A stretch of 59,848 nt of DNA from Hofstenia miamia (GCA_900660155.1 CABFPE010000406.1:197695-257542), one strand, 5' to 3'; shown: positions 12,601 to 24,975, numbered from the stretch's first letter. A program made the numbers and translations. The notes: generated by a model not told the origin, from the sequence alone.

Positions 12601-15078
12601 TGTAGAAAGGCATTACATGTAGTGTAGTATTTATCACTTTTATCAATTTCAAGATTTTTACATCTAGCAGATTTAATTGGCTTGCGGCCAACTGCCACCA
12701 TATGCTGCAAATGCAAGTTTATAAGTCTATAGTTTGAGATTATTTTCTGGCTTTCTACTGTACATTTCTATACTGTCGTGCAATTTGTTAAATATTTTGA
12801 TGTATTCTCGCTGAATCGGAAATGTGTGTTTCAGTTAAAAAATAGTTTTTCGATAGTACAATACTTAGCCATCGCCTACTAAATATTTAGTTTCTACAAA
12901 ACTCTATTATCATTAGTTAAATGCCACATCTAGTTTTGCGAGCAAAGAAAAGAATCATTAAATTTTCAGCCAATCAAATGAAGTAAAATAGTGAGCCAGT
13001 ATTTAGTGCTTTTGTACTCCGTTTCATCAAACTCAATATACAGATATTCCACCCTCTTGGCTGCATTAATACCATTGGCTTTTCTCTTACAAAAATGTTT
13101 AATTACGTATAAAAACTAGTATGATTTACGAAATATTTAATAGTTTGTTTTAAATGATTTCTCACGATTATGCCTTAGAAGTTTTCAATTGTAGCAACTG
13201 TACATACATTATATTTTTCACATCAACTCAACAATATGATATTTTTGCTCGTAAATATTATCTGCAAAAACAAAACGTGTTTCTGTAAATTTTAGTATGT
13301 TAAAAAAGAGTTATTCACATGATTACAATTAGAAAAACTGTTTTTGTATTATATGGTTAAATCCAACTCAACCCACATCAGCACTCACCCACAGGGACCT
13401 GAAAACTTTTCAAAAAATAACCGCGGTTTTCCTTAGAAGAAAGTAGTTTCCCCATAGCAAAGTATTTTATACTACAACTACAGTGTAGTTGTTGACTTTG
13501 GCTACGTGATATATCATAAATAGACTTTTGCATATGACATTGAGACGAGGCGACACTGAAATATCAGTCTAGCATGCTCCGAATGTAGAAGAATACACTA
13601 CTTGATATTCCATCTAATTTTTCATGTCTCATTAATATATTGATGACAGCCTGAGAATAAAACTTAAAATCATGCTCGCACTTTTGAAATTAGTTGCCCA
13701 ACCCACACCTATAGCCGGGCAGATGTGAGTATACCCGCAACTCACATGGGTATACCCAACCCACGTCCACTCTTATTTATATTGTTTTAATTTCATTCAA
13801 TAGGGTTATTTACGTTAATTTCAGTCTGAAACTGACTGGAAATTCAAAATTGCAGGTGTGCGAATACCACACTCTATTGCCTGGAAATTGTTCTCTGTTC
13901 GGCATGGAAATGCCTTGAACTGCATGGAAAATGCGCGGACACACTGCAATGGAAAAAGACTTTCCATTCAATAGAAAAGCAGTGTACACCCATTATTAAG
14001 CACATTTGCAAGTAGGAAGTATTTGCACATTTGTGATAGTTGTATTAGATTTCACTAGCTCCACTGTCTGATTTATTGTATTTCACAAGCATAATTTATG
14101 AAATTGCTGTATATGCCTAGTATTTTTAATTGAGGTAAGTTTAGCTGATTTTTTTGGATTTACTATTTCAAAACTAAACAAGTTTTCCTGCCGAGTAACG
14201 TGGGACTTGCCCTTATGCATTGACGGCTTTTGTTTGTCATCTCAATGTGCAATTATTAGAAAAATTTGCAAAGTAAGGGATTACGAATCAGAATGTCCAT
14301 TGTGAAGTGCTATAATTTTACCAACTCTATTAGCCATTCCCATATTAATAATTCCTTTGAATTTCAAATAACAGAAGAGAACGTATTTTCGAAAAATATT
14401 CTATAGAAAGACGCACTATTAAAATATTTTATCACGTGTTGAACTCGCAATGGCGCTGAATAATTGATGGTGAACTCATGGTCGTTTGTGACAACAGCGT
14501 ATGCGTGATTTTATTGTTTGTAAAGATTATTTAGCGTTTAGTGAATTCATTTTATTCTTTCTTCGCATACAACCTATAGGCTGACTCGCAAATGGAAAAT
14601 GTCTATTACCTTGTAATATATTTATTTTTCATGAAAATGCTACATAAAATTTAATCAAACTGTAAACGTCCAATTCAGTCCGCATTATTTCAAATTATAA
14701 TTCCCAGTTAGATTAACCAATGTATTCCAGTTTCCATTTGACAATTCAAAGTCGTTCCAGTTACGTTTCAGTTTTTAGTAGTCGCTGTATAAACAAAAAA
14801 TGTTTGCATAACGCGCGTAATATATGCATCATACAAGTCCTTGCTCCAAATAGCATAAATTTTATACACACCGTAACATTATTTAAGCAGTAATCTTTTA
14901 CAAATAAAATACATTTGAATTTGAGTGCATATTGCTTACAATCTACCAACATTTTGCATTGATTTTCAGTTTCAATTTTTGTTTCAGTTTAGAAAAATGG
15001 TCAATTTCAGTGTTAGCATCATGTTTTTTAGCAATTTCAGTTAATATGGAATTTGTTATTTAGTTAAGTTTTTTACTA
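12601..15078. other. No gene recognised
   Basis: AT-rich sequence without a supported gene. Three CAACCCAC words (about 13369, 13695, 13757) and a GGGTATACCC palindrome near 13748 look like remains of a transposon end, but no pair of termini with a target duplication could be fixed. Confidence 0.5.
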
Positions 15079-15080
15079 TA

Positions 15081-16368
15081 CAGATCTGCACAAAAGTTTT
15101 GGGACAGTTACCAATTTAATAATTAAAATAGCTTAGTGAATTAGTTGTGTACAATAATCGGTTAATAAGGTTAGATAATAAATATCTATCTCCTGTCACT
15201 TCTAGAAGACAATTTGAATACCATATATTTGTGGCTTAATGTTTCCTCTTCAGATATTATGTTACCAGAACTTTTTCAGAGTTGGACAAAAATATTGAGA
15301 CAACACTCTAAAATAATGTTTACTTTAATCATTTAATAGTTATTATTATCAATTTTACTGCGTACCCATTGACAAAGACTTTAACTTTTTTACCTCTAAG
15401 ATGATGTCCTGATACCTTACTGGATCGATTAGAAAATTAATTATTTTCAAAAATACTTAAGGCTTAAGGTTAGCCTCCATTAGTCAGTTCACCATGTTAC
15501 AAGAGGTCCTGTTGGGTGCACCATAACAAAATTTAAGAGAGATTGAACAGTATTGGCGTTCAAGAAAATAGGGTATCCTCGCAAATCAACTTATTAAGAA
15601 GATAGGGCATTATCTTATCCATTGAAGAGGAATCCCTGAAAAACTTGCAGGCACCTAAAGCGACAGTGGTGTGCAGTAATCACCTCTGCAAATGCATTGT
15701 TAGAAGAATTCAATTTGATATCAACTTATGGGTAGAATTTGTAGAATTGCTTTCAAAAAATCATATATTTCCGAAACACAAGAGAGAAATCGGCTCATAT
15801 GTGTGCATTAAGCAAAAGACTATTCTACCCAGTATTGAATTAGGACCATATTCTCAAATGAAAGCAAAATCGAGCTATACTTTACGGGTCTGGAGTATAT
15901 TACAGAGGTATGACCGGCCCTTAACCCGTAAACCTTTGCAATTGGTAATATTCAGGCCCGAGCCCGTCATATCCAAAACCATCATAAGATTTTTGCAAAT
16001 AAAAAAATTAAGCGTATAATTGAAAATACTAAAATGAAAACTGCACTTTTTAACAATAAAATTAATTCTTGATACCGACAAAAGCGATCGGCTTTAAATA
16101 AGGAGACGTCCACTACTTGAAAAGGATTTTAATGGGCATTGTTAAATTGTTAATAGTTGTATTGCAGTTTTAATAATAAATATGCTTTATGGTACATCAT
16201 ATAAAAATGTTATTAACTCTTGCAGTATTTCCCCAATAATTACTTGCATGTCATTTCTAGCTTTCCTAAGCAATGTATTAGCGTTTCATTACCTTATTGT
16301 AACATAATGGGTAGATAATAACCAAAGTGTAAAAATAATGGGGTTCTCAATACTTTTGTCCAGATCTG
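15081..16368. mobile_element. Tc1/mariner-type transposon, decayed, both ends present (1288 bp)
   Basis: Left end CAGATCTGCACAAAAGTTTT and right end, read inward, CAGATCTGGACAAAAGTATT match over about 20 bases with two differences, and both are flanked by TA (15079-15080, 16369-16370). The ACAAAAGT core is typical of Tc1-like inverted repeats. A second copy of the terminal motif (TTGGACAAAAATATTGAGAC) lies about 200 bp inside the left end at 15283-15304, recalling the IR/DR layout of some Tc1 elements. A 124-codon plus-strand frame at 15645-16019 sits where the transposase should be but has no recognisable DDE motif, so the gene is decayed or replaced. CGGGTC/GGCCCGAGCCCG words near 15890-15965 may mark a further small insertion. 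Confidence 0.85.
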
Positions 16369-17657
16369 TAGAATATTATTAATTAATGGTCGCCGTCCCC
16401 CTTTCGACATTTGCTTACATAGCAAGTAGAAACCAATTCTAAGATGTTTCTACCAGCTTATGTCTTATTTTTAGTTGGAGAGGCGAAATTCAATCGGCCT
16501 TATCACAGCAAGCATGCTTTACCATACCACAATTTCATAAAAAATTCTGCTCTTTGTTGCTATCAATTTTTTTTATAATTTATTTTGGGTAATTGTGTAG
16601 ATTCCCATTCAAATGTTGCCATTTTAAACTTTAACGTTTGTGTAAATACATCGCTTTTAAGTTCTTGCCTTCCGACTATAAAAACTAAGCAAATGTGTTC
16701 TAGCCAGTTTTTAAAGTTTTGTTCTTCTACAATTTCGCCAAGCCTGTTAGGAAATGTGGGAATCTTGGGATTTGAACACATCTTTGAATAGGTGTGCGTT
16801 TCAGTTATGGTGAAATTTTGCCGTAACATTTTTTTTCATTGTAAATTTCGATTTTTACAAAATCGTTTTAATTTCTTTCCATACCTATTGTCCAGATAAT
16901 GGAGCTGTCTAAAGTCCATGGCGGCAGCAACGCACCTCAACTACTTTGTGTTTCGTCAATGGATAACCTGAGTCACGTGCACCAATTCACAAGTTATAAC
17001 GCCGTAGCACGAATTAAATTTGAAAGCGAAACTATTCTCTATGCAGTGGTACTTTGATTTGAGATGTCATTATTTATTGAGTTATAAGTGTTTGAACAAT
17101 TTTTTGTAGAAACTATCACAAATTGGAAAAAATGTTGAGGTTAATAATGGTTGTGTAGGAATGCGTTAAGATTGCTCAATAATTTATTAATGTGTATCTA
17201 AGACTTTTCAACAATGTTTTAAGGAATGCTGTTTGCTTAATTGACATGATTTCGAGAATGAAACGAATGCGGTTGTTATTATTGATCATTGGTTCGTATT
17301 TGTATTGATTAGTACCACCCCCAAACATCAAAGTTTAACGGCAAATTTTTAGAAAATTTACATGCAGTGGTTTGCAAATCCAACATTTCTCTTGTAAAAT
17401 AGGTTGAATATCATATACAATATGCATTTGTGCCACCACTGAAATTATGAATTGGCTGTTTTCTAATTACTCAAAATGAAAAGATTCGTTAGAGACGATA
17501 ACTCAAAATTTACATATTTTTTATTAAGAATAAACGGCTAAATTGGGCAGATTAGAGGATTATTTCTATAGGGTAGATACTACCCACCTAAAGTCGATCA
17601 TAAAAATATTTTTCTAAAAAATTTTTAACAAATTTAAGGTTGACTGATTTTTATAGG

Positions 17658-17701
<44 letters not shown>

Positions 17702-18918
17702 CAACTATCAAAATATTTGATTTTTTATAAAGTTTGGCAAAACTATCAAATACCAATTCTTATGAAAAATGAGTTTCAAGATCACAACAACGCTAACATT
17801 TGGTGGGGTTGTTATCAATGATCATTTAGAAAGTAATGGTCCGATGTCATCCGGACCTCACGTTCTGAAGTGAATTTATTGATGGAGATATGAATAAAAA
17901 TACCACGTTTTTATGTAATATGCATATAACTAGAAAAATAATAAAAGTATGATTTTTATTTCTAGACATTTGTCCTGCTAATAATATTTTAGGAAAAGTA
18001 AAAAAGAATATAAGGGTTAGGTCTTCTTTCAAATTAGAGATATAACATTATTTCTTAAGGGTGCTTCCCCAGAAGCCGGGTTAGGGTTAAACTAATGACA
18101 TGTTTTGTAAAAAAAAAGATTGCGCTCTCATAAAATGTAGTGTATGGAGTAATAAGCTATCACATTTTGTTGGATTCCGGCAAATGTTCATTATTCAGCG
18201 CATATATAAACAGGGCTAATTTTAATGTCAAACGTTTTGTTGACATAACTGTACATATTATTCACAATTTGCACATACACATATTGCTATATTCAACAAT
18301 TTCAAATTTGGCAATTAACAGCTTAAGCTCCTTGTGATTAGTTATCTTTATCGTCTGTTATTGATGAAAATCTTATATAGGGTCGAGATTTTTTGTAATG
18401 TATTGTATAATTTCTGCGAATGTCCACCCTAGGCTAGTTAGTATTGTAAGTCACGTTAGAGAACCAAAAAATTATATATATTTTTTTACATTTGTTAATA
18501 GTAAATCTATAGCAAATTCGAAAGATAATTTTGTAATGACTCAAAAAATCTTTCACTTAACGCTGGATACAAAGTGTTTCCGATACCAGGGTATGTATAA
18601 AAAATTTTGTAATTATTGGCATTCGATTGAACATAATTAAGATTGGGATAATTTTTGCTGACACAAGAACTACGAATCCAATCGTTGGTGCTGATTAGAG
18701 AAATGGGTTTTTCATAGGCAGCTAAATAAAAATTCATTTATTTGAATTATTTGAACCTTCAGATATGAAACTTTCAATGATTTATGAAATTTTTTATAAA
18801 TATGCACCTGCACAGACCTTTGAAGTCACGTCTGAGGTTCAATGTATTTTATAGCCAATTTATTTCTCAAGTGTATATTAAAAATATCGCATCAATCTGA
18901 AACTAAAATGTATTTTAG
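16369..18918. other. Probable intron of the receptor gene; no exon proven
   Basis: This is the sequence immediately upstream of the first supported receptor exon. A GC-richer stretch at 16890-17060 contains a 52-codon ATG frame (16899-17057) following an acceptor-like TTGTCCAG, but it matches nothing I recognise and is not annotated as an exon. A (TA)n run of 36 bases lies at 17661-17696. Confidence 0.45.
17661..17696. repeat. (TA)n microsatellite
   Basis: Uninterrupted TA dinucleotide run. Confidence 0.95.
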
Positions 18919-19153
18919 ATACAATTGCTGAAAGGTGGTGCGTTTGAGATTATGATGATTCGCGCCAGTTTATTTACGACATCCAAAGAAATCTCCTTTA
19001 AATCATTCTCAGTCACTGATAAAGACTTAAGTCAGATCAGTTATCTCGGTGCGTTTCGTCGGCCCTTCTTCGATTTTACAGAAAGTCTTCGTAAACTTGA
19101 GTGTTCACTTCAGGAACTCATTCTACTCATTTGCATTTGTTTGTTTTCTGCAG
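18919..19153 (+). CDS. Nuclear receptor ligand-binding domain, penultimate coding exon (helix 5 to about helix 9)
   Basis: The exon begins after a TATTTTAG acceptor and reads IQLLKGGAFEIMMIRAS, which fits helix 5 of a nuclear receptor ligand-binding domain (the L-L-K-x-x-x-x-E-I/V-M-x-x-R pattern). It continues through a beta-turn region and ends in a helix reading ELILLICICLFSA, where NR1 receptors have a conserved A-x-x-x-x-S-x-DR stretch. The donor is GCAG|GTTTGT at 19153/19154 and leaves phase 1. The next exon supplies AT, restoring an aspartate to give SADRRGIQ. This agreement of phase and sequence supports both exons. The order of motifs looks closest to the EcR/LXR/FXR (NR1H) group, though other NR1 members cannot be excluded. 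Upstream exons, including the zinc-finger DNA-binding domain, were not found in the window. Confidence 0.75.
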
Positions 19154-19293
19154 GTTTGTTTGACTTTTACTTTTTTTCATTAGTAAATTCGTGAACATAA
19201 GCGAATATTTGCATTGATATTGCCTGTTTGCGTATATGGTGAAAGGTGTATCCGGTATTTGTACAGGTACTCAATAATACGCATTTTTTTTAG

Positions 19294-19562
19294 ATCGTCG
19301 CGGTATTCAAGAAGAAAAATCACAGGTTGAGCGACTGCAGATTTATTACGCTGAAATTTTACAGTCGTATATAAAATATCAACTGCCTACATCTTCGCCC
19401 CACCGTTTTGCTGCCATTCTTATGAAATTAATTGAATTGCGCAATGTCTGTTTTCTTCATTCCTTAGGATTAGAGACTATCAGTAACGAAGAAAAGTCAA
19501 GACTTGGTCCATTGCTTGGGGAAGTTTATTTTGAAAATGGAGTCGTTGCTAAAGGCTCTTAG
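19294..19562 (+). CDS. Nuclear receptor ligand-binding domain, last exon (helices 9/10 to 12, AF-2)
   Basis: The exon starts after TTTTTTTTAG and continues in frame from the previous exon: DRRGIQEEKSQVERLQIYY, then an HRFAAILMKLIELRNV helix matching the long helix 10/11 that forms the receptor dimer interface, then LGPLLGEVYFENG. The last part fits the AF-2 helix 12 pattern (two hydrophobics, any residue, Glu, two hydrophobics: LLGEVY), so the charge-clamp glutamate used for coactivator binding is kept. The stop TAG is at 19560-19562, nine residues after the AF-2 core. The expected role is ligand-regulated transcription in the nucleus; the ligand and the partner (RXR is usual for NR1H receptors) cannot be deduced here. 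The frame has no ATG because it is an internal 3' exon. Confidence 0.78.
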
Positions 19563-19706
19563 CTGTGTCCACTTTTGAATGTCATTAGTATACTTCCCAA
19601 CTGACCTTCAATTTAGTTGTATACATTTCTAAGATGGACAATTATTCATGCACCACCGAGTTGTTGTAAATATGTGTTTAAATTTTAATGTTGTATAATT
19701 GTGTGC

Positions 19707-19712
19707 ATTAAA
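19707..19712 (+). promoter_or_regulatory. Possible poly(A) signal ATTAAA of the receptor gene
   Basis: ATTAAA lies about 145 bp after the receptor stop codon and is the first plausible hexamer downstream. This is position-based inference only. Confidence 0.4.
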
Positions 19713-19951
19713 TATCTTTCGATAAACGATTTATGCAATATGATTTTGCAAGGCTCGACATGTTGCGTCTTGAACAGCTAGTTATTACTGTTTGGTAAAT
19801 GCCAAAACAAACAATTTCGTAAATTAGATTCATCTGTTCTTTTGTTCCGCTGCAATGCACAAATGTCATCACTAAAAATATTCATTGGGTTAATTATTTA
19901 TACAATTTACTAGGTTTGCTCTTTCAGGAAATTTTTGCGCATTTCAAGTTG

Positions 19952-20093
19952 TGGCGGATAGAGAAAGGGGATCGACCACCTCTGCGACAAAAAATTTATT
20001 AAAATGATGCAAAAAAATTTATAACGAGATTCTTTACTAGCCAATTTTGAGCTTTGGCCCCCCCTTATAAAATATTTCTGTATCCGCTCTTCT
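19952..20093. repeat. Possible small MITE with GCGGATA-type ends
   Basis: GGCGGATAGAGAAAGGGG at the left and TTTCTGTATCCGCTC at the right share an inverted GCGGATA-AGAAA core, with a run of C (GCCCCCCC) inside the right end. Elements with GCGGAT ends and G/C runs are common short repeats in animal genomes. The target duplication is not clear. Confidence 0.35.
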
Positions 20094-20441
20094 TTCTAAC
20101 TGGATATTTCCCAAAAGGTAGTGTTCAGCGGCCACGGCTTAGCTGGCTACGGCTAAAACGCCAAAGATTTTATTTTACGTTAAAAATTATTACTGTCCCA
20201 ATTTTTTCTAGTAATGATAAACTGTATTTTCTATGCCTTGATAATTAAAACTTTATTCTTAGTTGCTGGCATTGAACCATATGGAACCAGTTTCTAACAA
20301 GCATATTTTCGATTTTTATTCAATCAAATATATGCTCATAAAACCCGAACCTGTATAATGAATTTTTCGAAATTTTGTAGAGAATTGCTGACAACTTTGT
20401 TCTAGATGTCTCAAAAACCTGACTTACAATTGAAATTGGAA

Positions 20442-20711
20442 CTATTTATGGTTAATTAACCAATTAAAATTTAAATATTTTACCCAAACCAAAGGAGGTG
20501 GTGTGCCTATTTCTAACACGTTTAAATCAATATTGATGTCCGATAATACCAATAACAACAATATATTTGAAATTATAAATCCTACTAGTAGAAATGGAAA
20601 GCAATTAATATCTTGTGCTGCGGTAATAAAAATAGCTTCTTTCAACAAATTGAGAACAATCACATTTAAGTAAGAATTTGAAACCAAAGCGTTTAACATT
20701 TTTCCAATCAA
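20442..20711 (-). other. Hydrophobic open frame, identity unknown
   Basis: An 89-codon minus-strand frame with one strongly hydrophobic stretch (FPFLLVGFIISNILLLLV, roughly residues 39-56) and a weaker one before it. It could be an exon of a small membrane protein or a chance frame. No flanking splice sites are convincing and no family is recognised. Confidence 0.15.
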
Positions 20712-21153
20712 TCACATTATTCCCTTTAGTGTTAGTATTAATAATGGAAGATATATTTCCTACGATTTAGTATTTCAAAACGCATTTTCATATGATTATG
20801 TATCGTCTCTTTTGAAACAAAAGGTTATAACAACATTTCTGACATAAAAATCGCTTAATGCATTTAGACACTTTGGAAAGCTTCCATAATCAAAATGTGT
20901 TGTTCTCAAATTCTTGTAGACGATTTACTAGTTTGCTGTATTGTTGAGCTACATATTCAATTGAAAACCACTGTAAATGCAAATAATTTACTCTACTATT
21001 ATTTTAGTTACAATGCGCTTTGAAGATCAAATCTAAATGTTGACATAAACCTTTAGCAGCCTCTGGCGTCGTCAACTTTGTCTTTGCACATGGCACGCAT
21101 CAATTGGGTTGGGATATTTTTGTACACATCAAGAAACAGCCAACGTTGTTTGT

Positions 21154-21430
21154 AGCTTTCATGGGCTTAAAACCTTATAAGTACATGAACATTAAGTATG
21201 GAGAGAATTTAAATCTTTTTCAAAAGAAACTTGTCAATGTTTTCAACATCTGTCATTGCAATATGCTTTAATAGAAATTTTCAACCTTGCATTAAAGTAT
21301 ATTCCCCAATAGACCTACCTATGCCCCAAGGTTTTCAAATTTGGTAATAGGCTTGGTGAAAATTCTTTGTAAATGTGGAAAAACGGTTTCATCCTTAAAA
21401 CGGAAGCCAGGCTGTTTAAGGTTACGGCTC
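21154..21430 (+). repeat. Dispersed repeat, copy A
   Basis: This segment is clearly similar along its length to 45801-46093 in the same orientation. Shared landmarks in order are TATGGAGAGAAT, CTTTTCAA, a CCCCAATAGACCT block followed by CCATGCC-like text, TTTCAAATTTG, AAAATTC and TTGTAAATGTGGAAAA, ending with GTTTAAGGTTA. The family is unknown; neither copy has a readable frame or obvious ends. Confidence 0.7.
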
Positions 21431-22059
21431 TTACACCCAACAGAAAATGGGTGATAACTATAGAAAGATCAAAAGAGAACTACTGGAGTTGGATCATAAA
21501 GATTGCTAGGTTTATTTTATCCACAACCATACACTTATAATGGAACAAATTGATTAAGAACATGGAATTTATCACTAAGTATTATTGTAACTTATATGGA
21601 GTAGTCAGGCTATTCAGAATGAGTATTCTCTTTCTACAAAAACATTATCGTGGCAAATTTGGCAATAGATGCTGTAAAAAAATCAAAAACCTAAGGGTAG
21701 ACTTAATAAAAAGCTATACCAGTGCTTACCGCCCATTAATAGATTTCAGCGCCATACGACAACTTTAACATGGATTAAAGGTTAAGTCTTAAGTATGAGG
21801 AAAATTTATCAGCAGAGCGTTTAAGTAGAAACGAAAAATGATGATGCCCATCCAAACTTAAAGCCTTACTCAATCAATACAACATTTGTGCAGAATTTGA
21901 AATGCTTTTTTGAGTTTCTTTAGTATTTATTCATCACTTTCCTATGCCATAGCGTTAATTAATAGGATTTTTACAAGACTTAATGCGTTTCATGACTAAA
22001 GAGATCGCAGTAGGCACTTGATTAATGAGTCCAATACCAGAGTCTCAGTGCAAATTAAA
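21431..22059. other. No gene recognised
   Basis: Non-coding sequence between the dispersed repeat and the left direct repeat of the composite region. A 72-codon plus frame at 21550-21768 has no recognisable content. Confidence 0.5.
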
Positions 22060-22310
22060 CTAGTGTTAACATGAGTAGTAAAACAGGGTAGAAGTTCGTT
22101 CCACTTTCCTCTGATCTGATTAGTCAAGAGGTTTCTAATCTGATTTGTCGAGAGGTGGGTGGAAGTTTGTTCCACTTCTCTGATTGGCCGAGGTGGACCT
22201 TTGACCCTGTGATGTCGTGGATATTGCCGGTGGTGTTGTAGTGACGTCATGGAACTTGTATAGTCATGTACTTTTACTAGTTTTTATGTTATTTGTGGCC
22301 TAACTTAGTT
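22060..22310 (+). repeat. Direct repeat, left copy, of the composite region
   Basis: This copy matches 35145-35330 in the same orientation. Shared words in order are TCTGATTGG, CCTTTGACC, GATGTCGTGGAT, a GGTGTT block, TGACGTCAT/TGACATCAT and ATGTACTTTTACTAGTTTTT. The left part of the match (from about 22060) is weaker. The spacing of about 13.1 kb between copies and their position outside the retroelement and polymerase coding block make them candidate terminal repeats. The reverse strand gives similar short frames in both copies. Confidence 0.75.
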
Positions 22311-24535
22311 TACATGTTTTACTTTACATACTTGCTTTTGTTAATGTACATGACTTGAGTAGTGTACATAGTCAAGATACTTGGTCACCAACTGACCTTT
22401 TGTCCTCTGGTGACTCACAGATATCAAGGAGCAGTTTATTTAGTGACTTACATACTTGACATTATTCCCGACTAATGGATTTTCAAGGAGGTGGTTTAAT
22501 TAGTGATTCATGCCATTTACGTGGTGATTGATTTTTACAATGATTCACTTACATGTTGGGGCCATTTTAGTTTACAATCGCATGCTTTGCTATAGTGACT
22601 GATTTATGTGGCTAATTTCATTACATGTTTTTTTTTTAATATACCTGGCTATTGTAGAATTTTGCCAACCCATAATTCGCTAGATATTAGAAGTTACTCA
22701 TCATATTCCATAAGTATGCGCGAAATGTCAGGTATGGCAGATCCCAAGACAATGTCAACCTAACTTTGTTGCTTTAGTCATTAACTAAATTAATGTCACA
22801 TTAGCGTTCCTAAATGCTTTAACTAACAACAGCTTTAGATCGAGAGCAGTGGATGGTAAAGGGTCGAAACCCGACGCCAATCTATGCACAAGAGAGGTCA
22901 TCTTCTTTGCTAACAGCTCCATACTACTTGAACGTTACAGTGGAAACCAATGGTTCTCTCAGTGCGTGGAATGTTGTCTGAGTGATATTGTGTGCATGAT
23001 TACTTACTAATTTAGTGCATTGATTGTTCTTATTATTGCTATGTAAATAAAAAGAAGTAATGCAACCTCTATGCTCTCGCTTGTTATTTTGCCTTACATA
23101 TAATAACCCTACAGATATAAGCGTACATGTTAACCTATCGTACATGTGAACAATCAAAGCCGTCTTCAAGAAAACTACTCTGTAAGTCGGTCAGTAGTCC
23201 AATAATTTACCAATAAGTAAATACATTGTATAATAAGGTTCGTACCAATTGTAGAGCATTTCAGATCTATGAATGGTTGACCTAAAAGTAATAATGATAT
23301 CTCTTTCATGAACAATAGGAAAGCTATAACAGATAAAAATCCCTATTCCTAACCTAAAAGCACGTCGAGGAATCTAGGCTACCTGCTGCACCGCTCTTTT
23401 AAAAGGCTTAGTGTGCAGCGGCTCCAGAATTCCTTTAAATGGTTCGGGACCACCTTAGGATTACTCTTGTGTTTGAACGTTTAGCCTTCCATTTAATTAA
23501 TTAAATACCTGACAAGATAAAGTAAATCCAGTAAAATTCGTTCATCACAAATAAAATCAATCACTGTATATTTATATCGAATAGTTGCAAACAATCAAAT
23601 ACTCGGCTAGTACCTGTTATTAGACGTTGCTGACAGTTTAAAAGTTTTCCCGGTTTTTCTTCGTCTGCTGTTAATTATGCATGTCAGCAATAATTAGTGT
23701 GCGTGATATCGTCCTTTGATTTTTGTCAAATAATGCCGAGCAAATTAACATCAAATACTGCTTTTATTATTTTGTACAAATAATCAAATTATAATAACCA
23801 TGTGTCTTCCAATTAATTCTTATTACAGTTAATTCTTAATTGTTTCCATTCTTTTTCTTAACTTGACCACACATGGATTATGCCACACTATATCACATGT
23901 TATGCACTCTTACACATGTTCTTGTATAATACATTGGGTTTACATCGCATTTATGATAATGCATTGCTGGCTAATTTATCCATAAAAATCCCTAACATTT
24001 CAACTGCTTTACAATGTACAATGTTAAATTTGGAATCATTACATGTAAAAGGCTACATTTCATTATTGTTAATATACCAGTTAATATTTTTCCTATCCAT
24101 AAAAATTCCTAATGTTTTCACTGCTTACGAGGTTAATGTACAATGTTTAATTCATTAACATTACATGTTAAAAGCTGCATTTCGTTTTCAAAGTACACTA
24201 CTTCATTGTAAAAAATTCCATATGTTTAATTCATTTTCACAAAATGGGGAAAAATATTCGTTATGGTTAAAGGTATAATACATGATAAAAGCAGGCTACA
24301 TTTTTTGGAAAGAGTAAAACATGGTTTATGTATAAAAACAAATTAACTTTACAATCACGTGAAATATAGACTTACATGTTTAAAATCAAAGATAGTTTTC
24401 AGAAAAAGTAAAACATGGTGTTATGCATAAAAGTGACTTAGCACATGTTAAAGTCAAAATGTGGTTTTATGCATAAAGGCATAATTTCGTTTCCTAAAAA
24501 TTATACATGTTATTAATATAATTTATACACACACA
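22310..24535. repeat. TTACATG-rich tandem-repeat tract (left)
   Basis: The words TTACATG, TACATG and ACATGT recur many times, arranged in several short degenerate tandem blocks. Examples are two 117-bp units beginning ATCCATAAAAAT at 23978 and 24095, and three AAACATGG-TTATG-ATAAAA units between 24309 and 24475. No gene is visible. The same vocabulary occurs on the right flank of the composite region (35330-35583 and 36900-37060). Confidence 0.7.
22653..23113 (+). mobile_element. Probable solo LTR (461 bp)
   Basis: The segment begins TGTAG and ends CTACA, giving the TG...CA form and short inverted ends of an LTR. It is flanked by GCTAT (22648-22652) and GATAT (23114-23118), a 4/5 match to a 5-bp target duplication. 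Inside are an AATAAA-type signal near 23046 and a T/C-rich 3' part. It differs in composition from the TTACATG tract around it, which supports an insertion. No internal retroelement genes adjoin it. Confidence 0.45.
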
Positions 24536-24739
24536 TGTGTTTCAATATTCAATATTATATATTAGTTTCTTCTCTCTGCATTTCTTTTTGGTGTATTCGG
24601 ATTTTTCATGACTGCACACATTGTAGACTGTTAAATCTTTTGTTGGCTCTTAACGTGATTTTTCGGGTTGTACACAGTTGGATACTGATACATCTTTTCT
24701 CGACTTCCCACGTTTTTCACTTTTACTTGGTTTATTACT

Positions 24740-24975
24740 TTACACAGGTGTATACATTACATGGGTTTTTTGGCTTTCACTGCTTTGCCAACTTTTGGAT
24801 TTTTTTTTACTTCATATGGTTTATGGGGTTTTACATGGGTGTATACATTACATCAGTTTTCTGCTTTCACTGCTTTGTTGATGTTTTCATGTTTTTTTCA
24901 CTCTATTGTGGTTTATGACTTTGCATGGCTGCAAACATTACATGGGTTTTCTGCTTTTGTTACTTTAATGTGTAA
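24740..24975 (+). repeat. Tandem repeat, about 88-bp period, three units
   Basis: Units carrying GTATACATTACATGGG followed by TTTCTGCTTTCACTGCTTTG start near 24750, 24838 and 24928. Because the period keeps reading frames open, frames of 67 to 127 codons appear here; their repetitive, aromatic-rich translations are a by-product of the repeat, not evidence of a gene. Confidence 0.8.

Noticed and set aside
16899..17057. 52-codon ATG frame in a GC-richer stretch as an upstream receptor exon
   Set aside because: It has no similarity to receptor A/B, zinc-finger or hinge regions and no convincing donor site.
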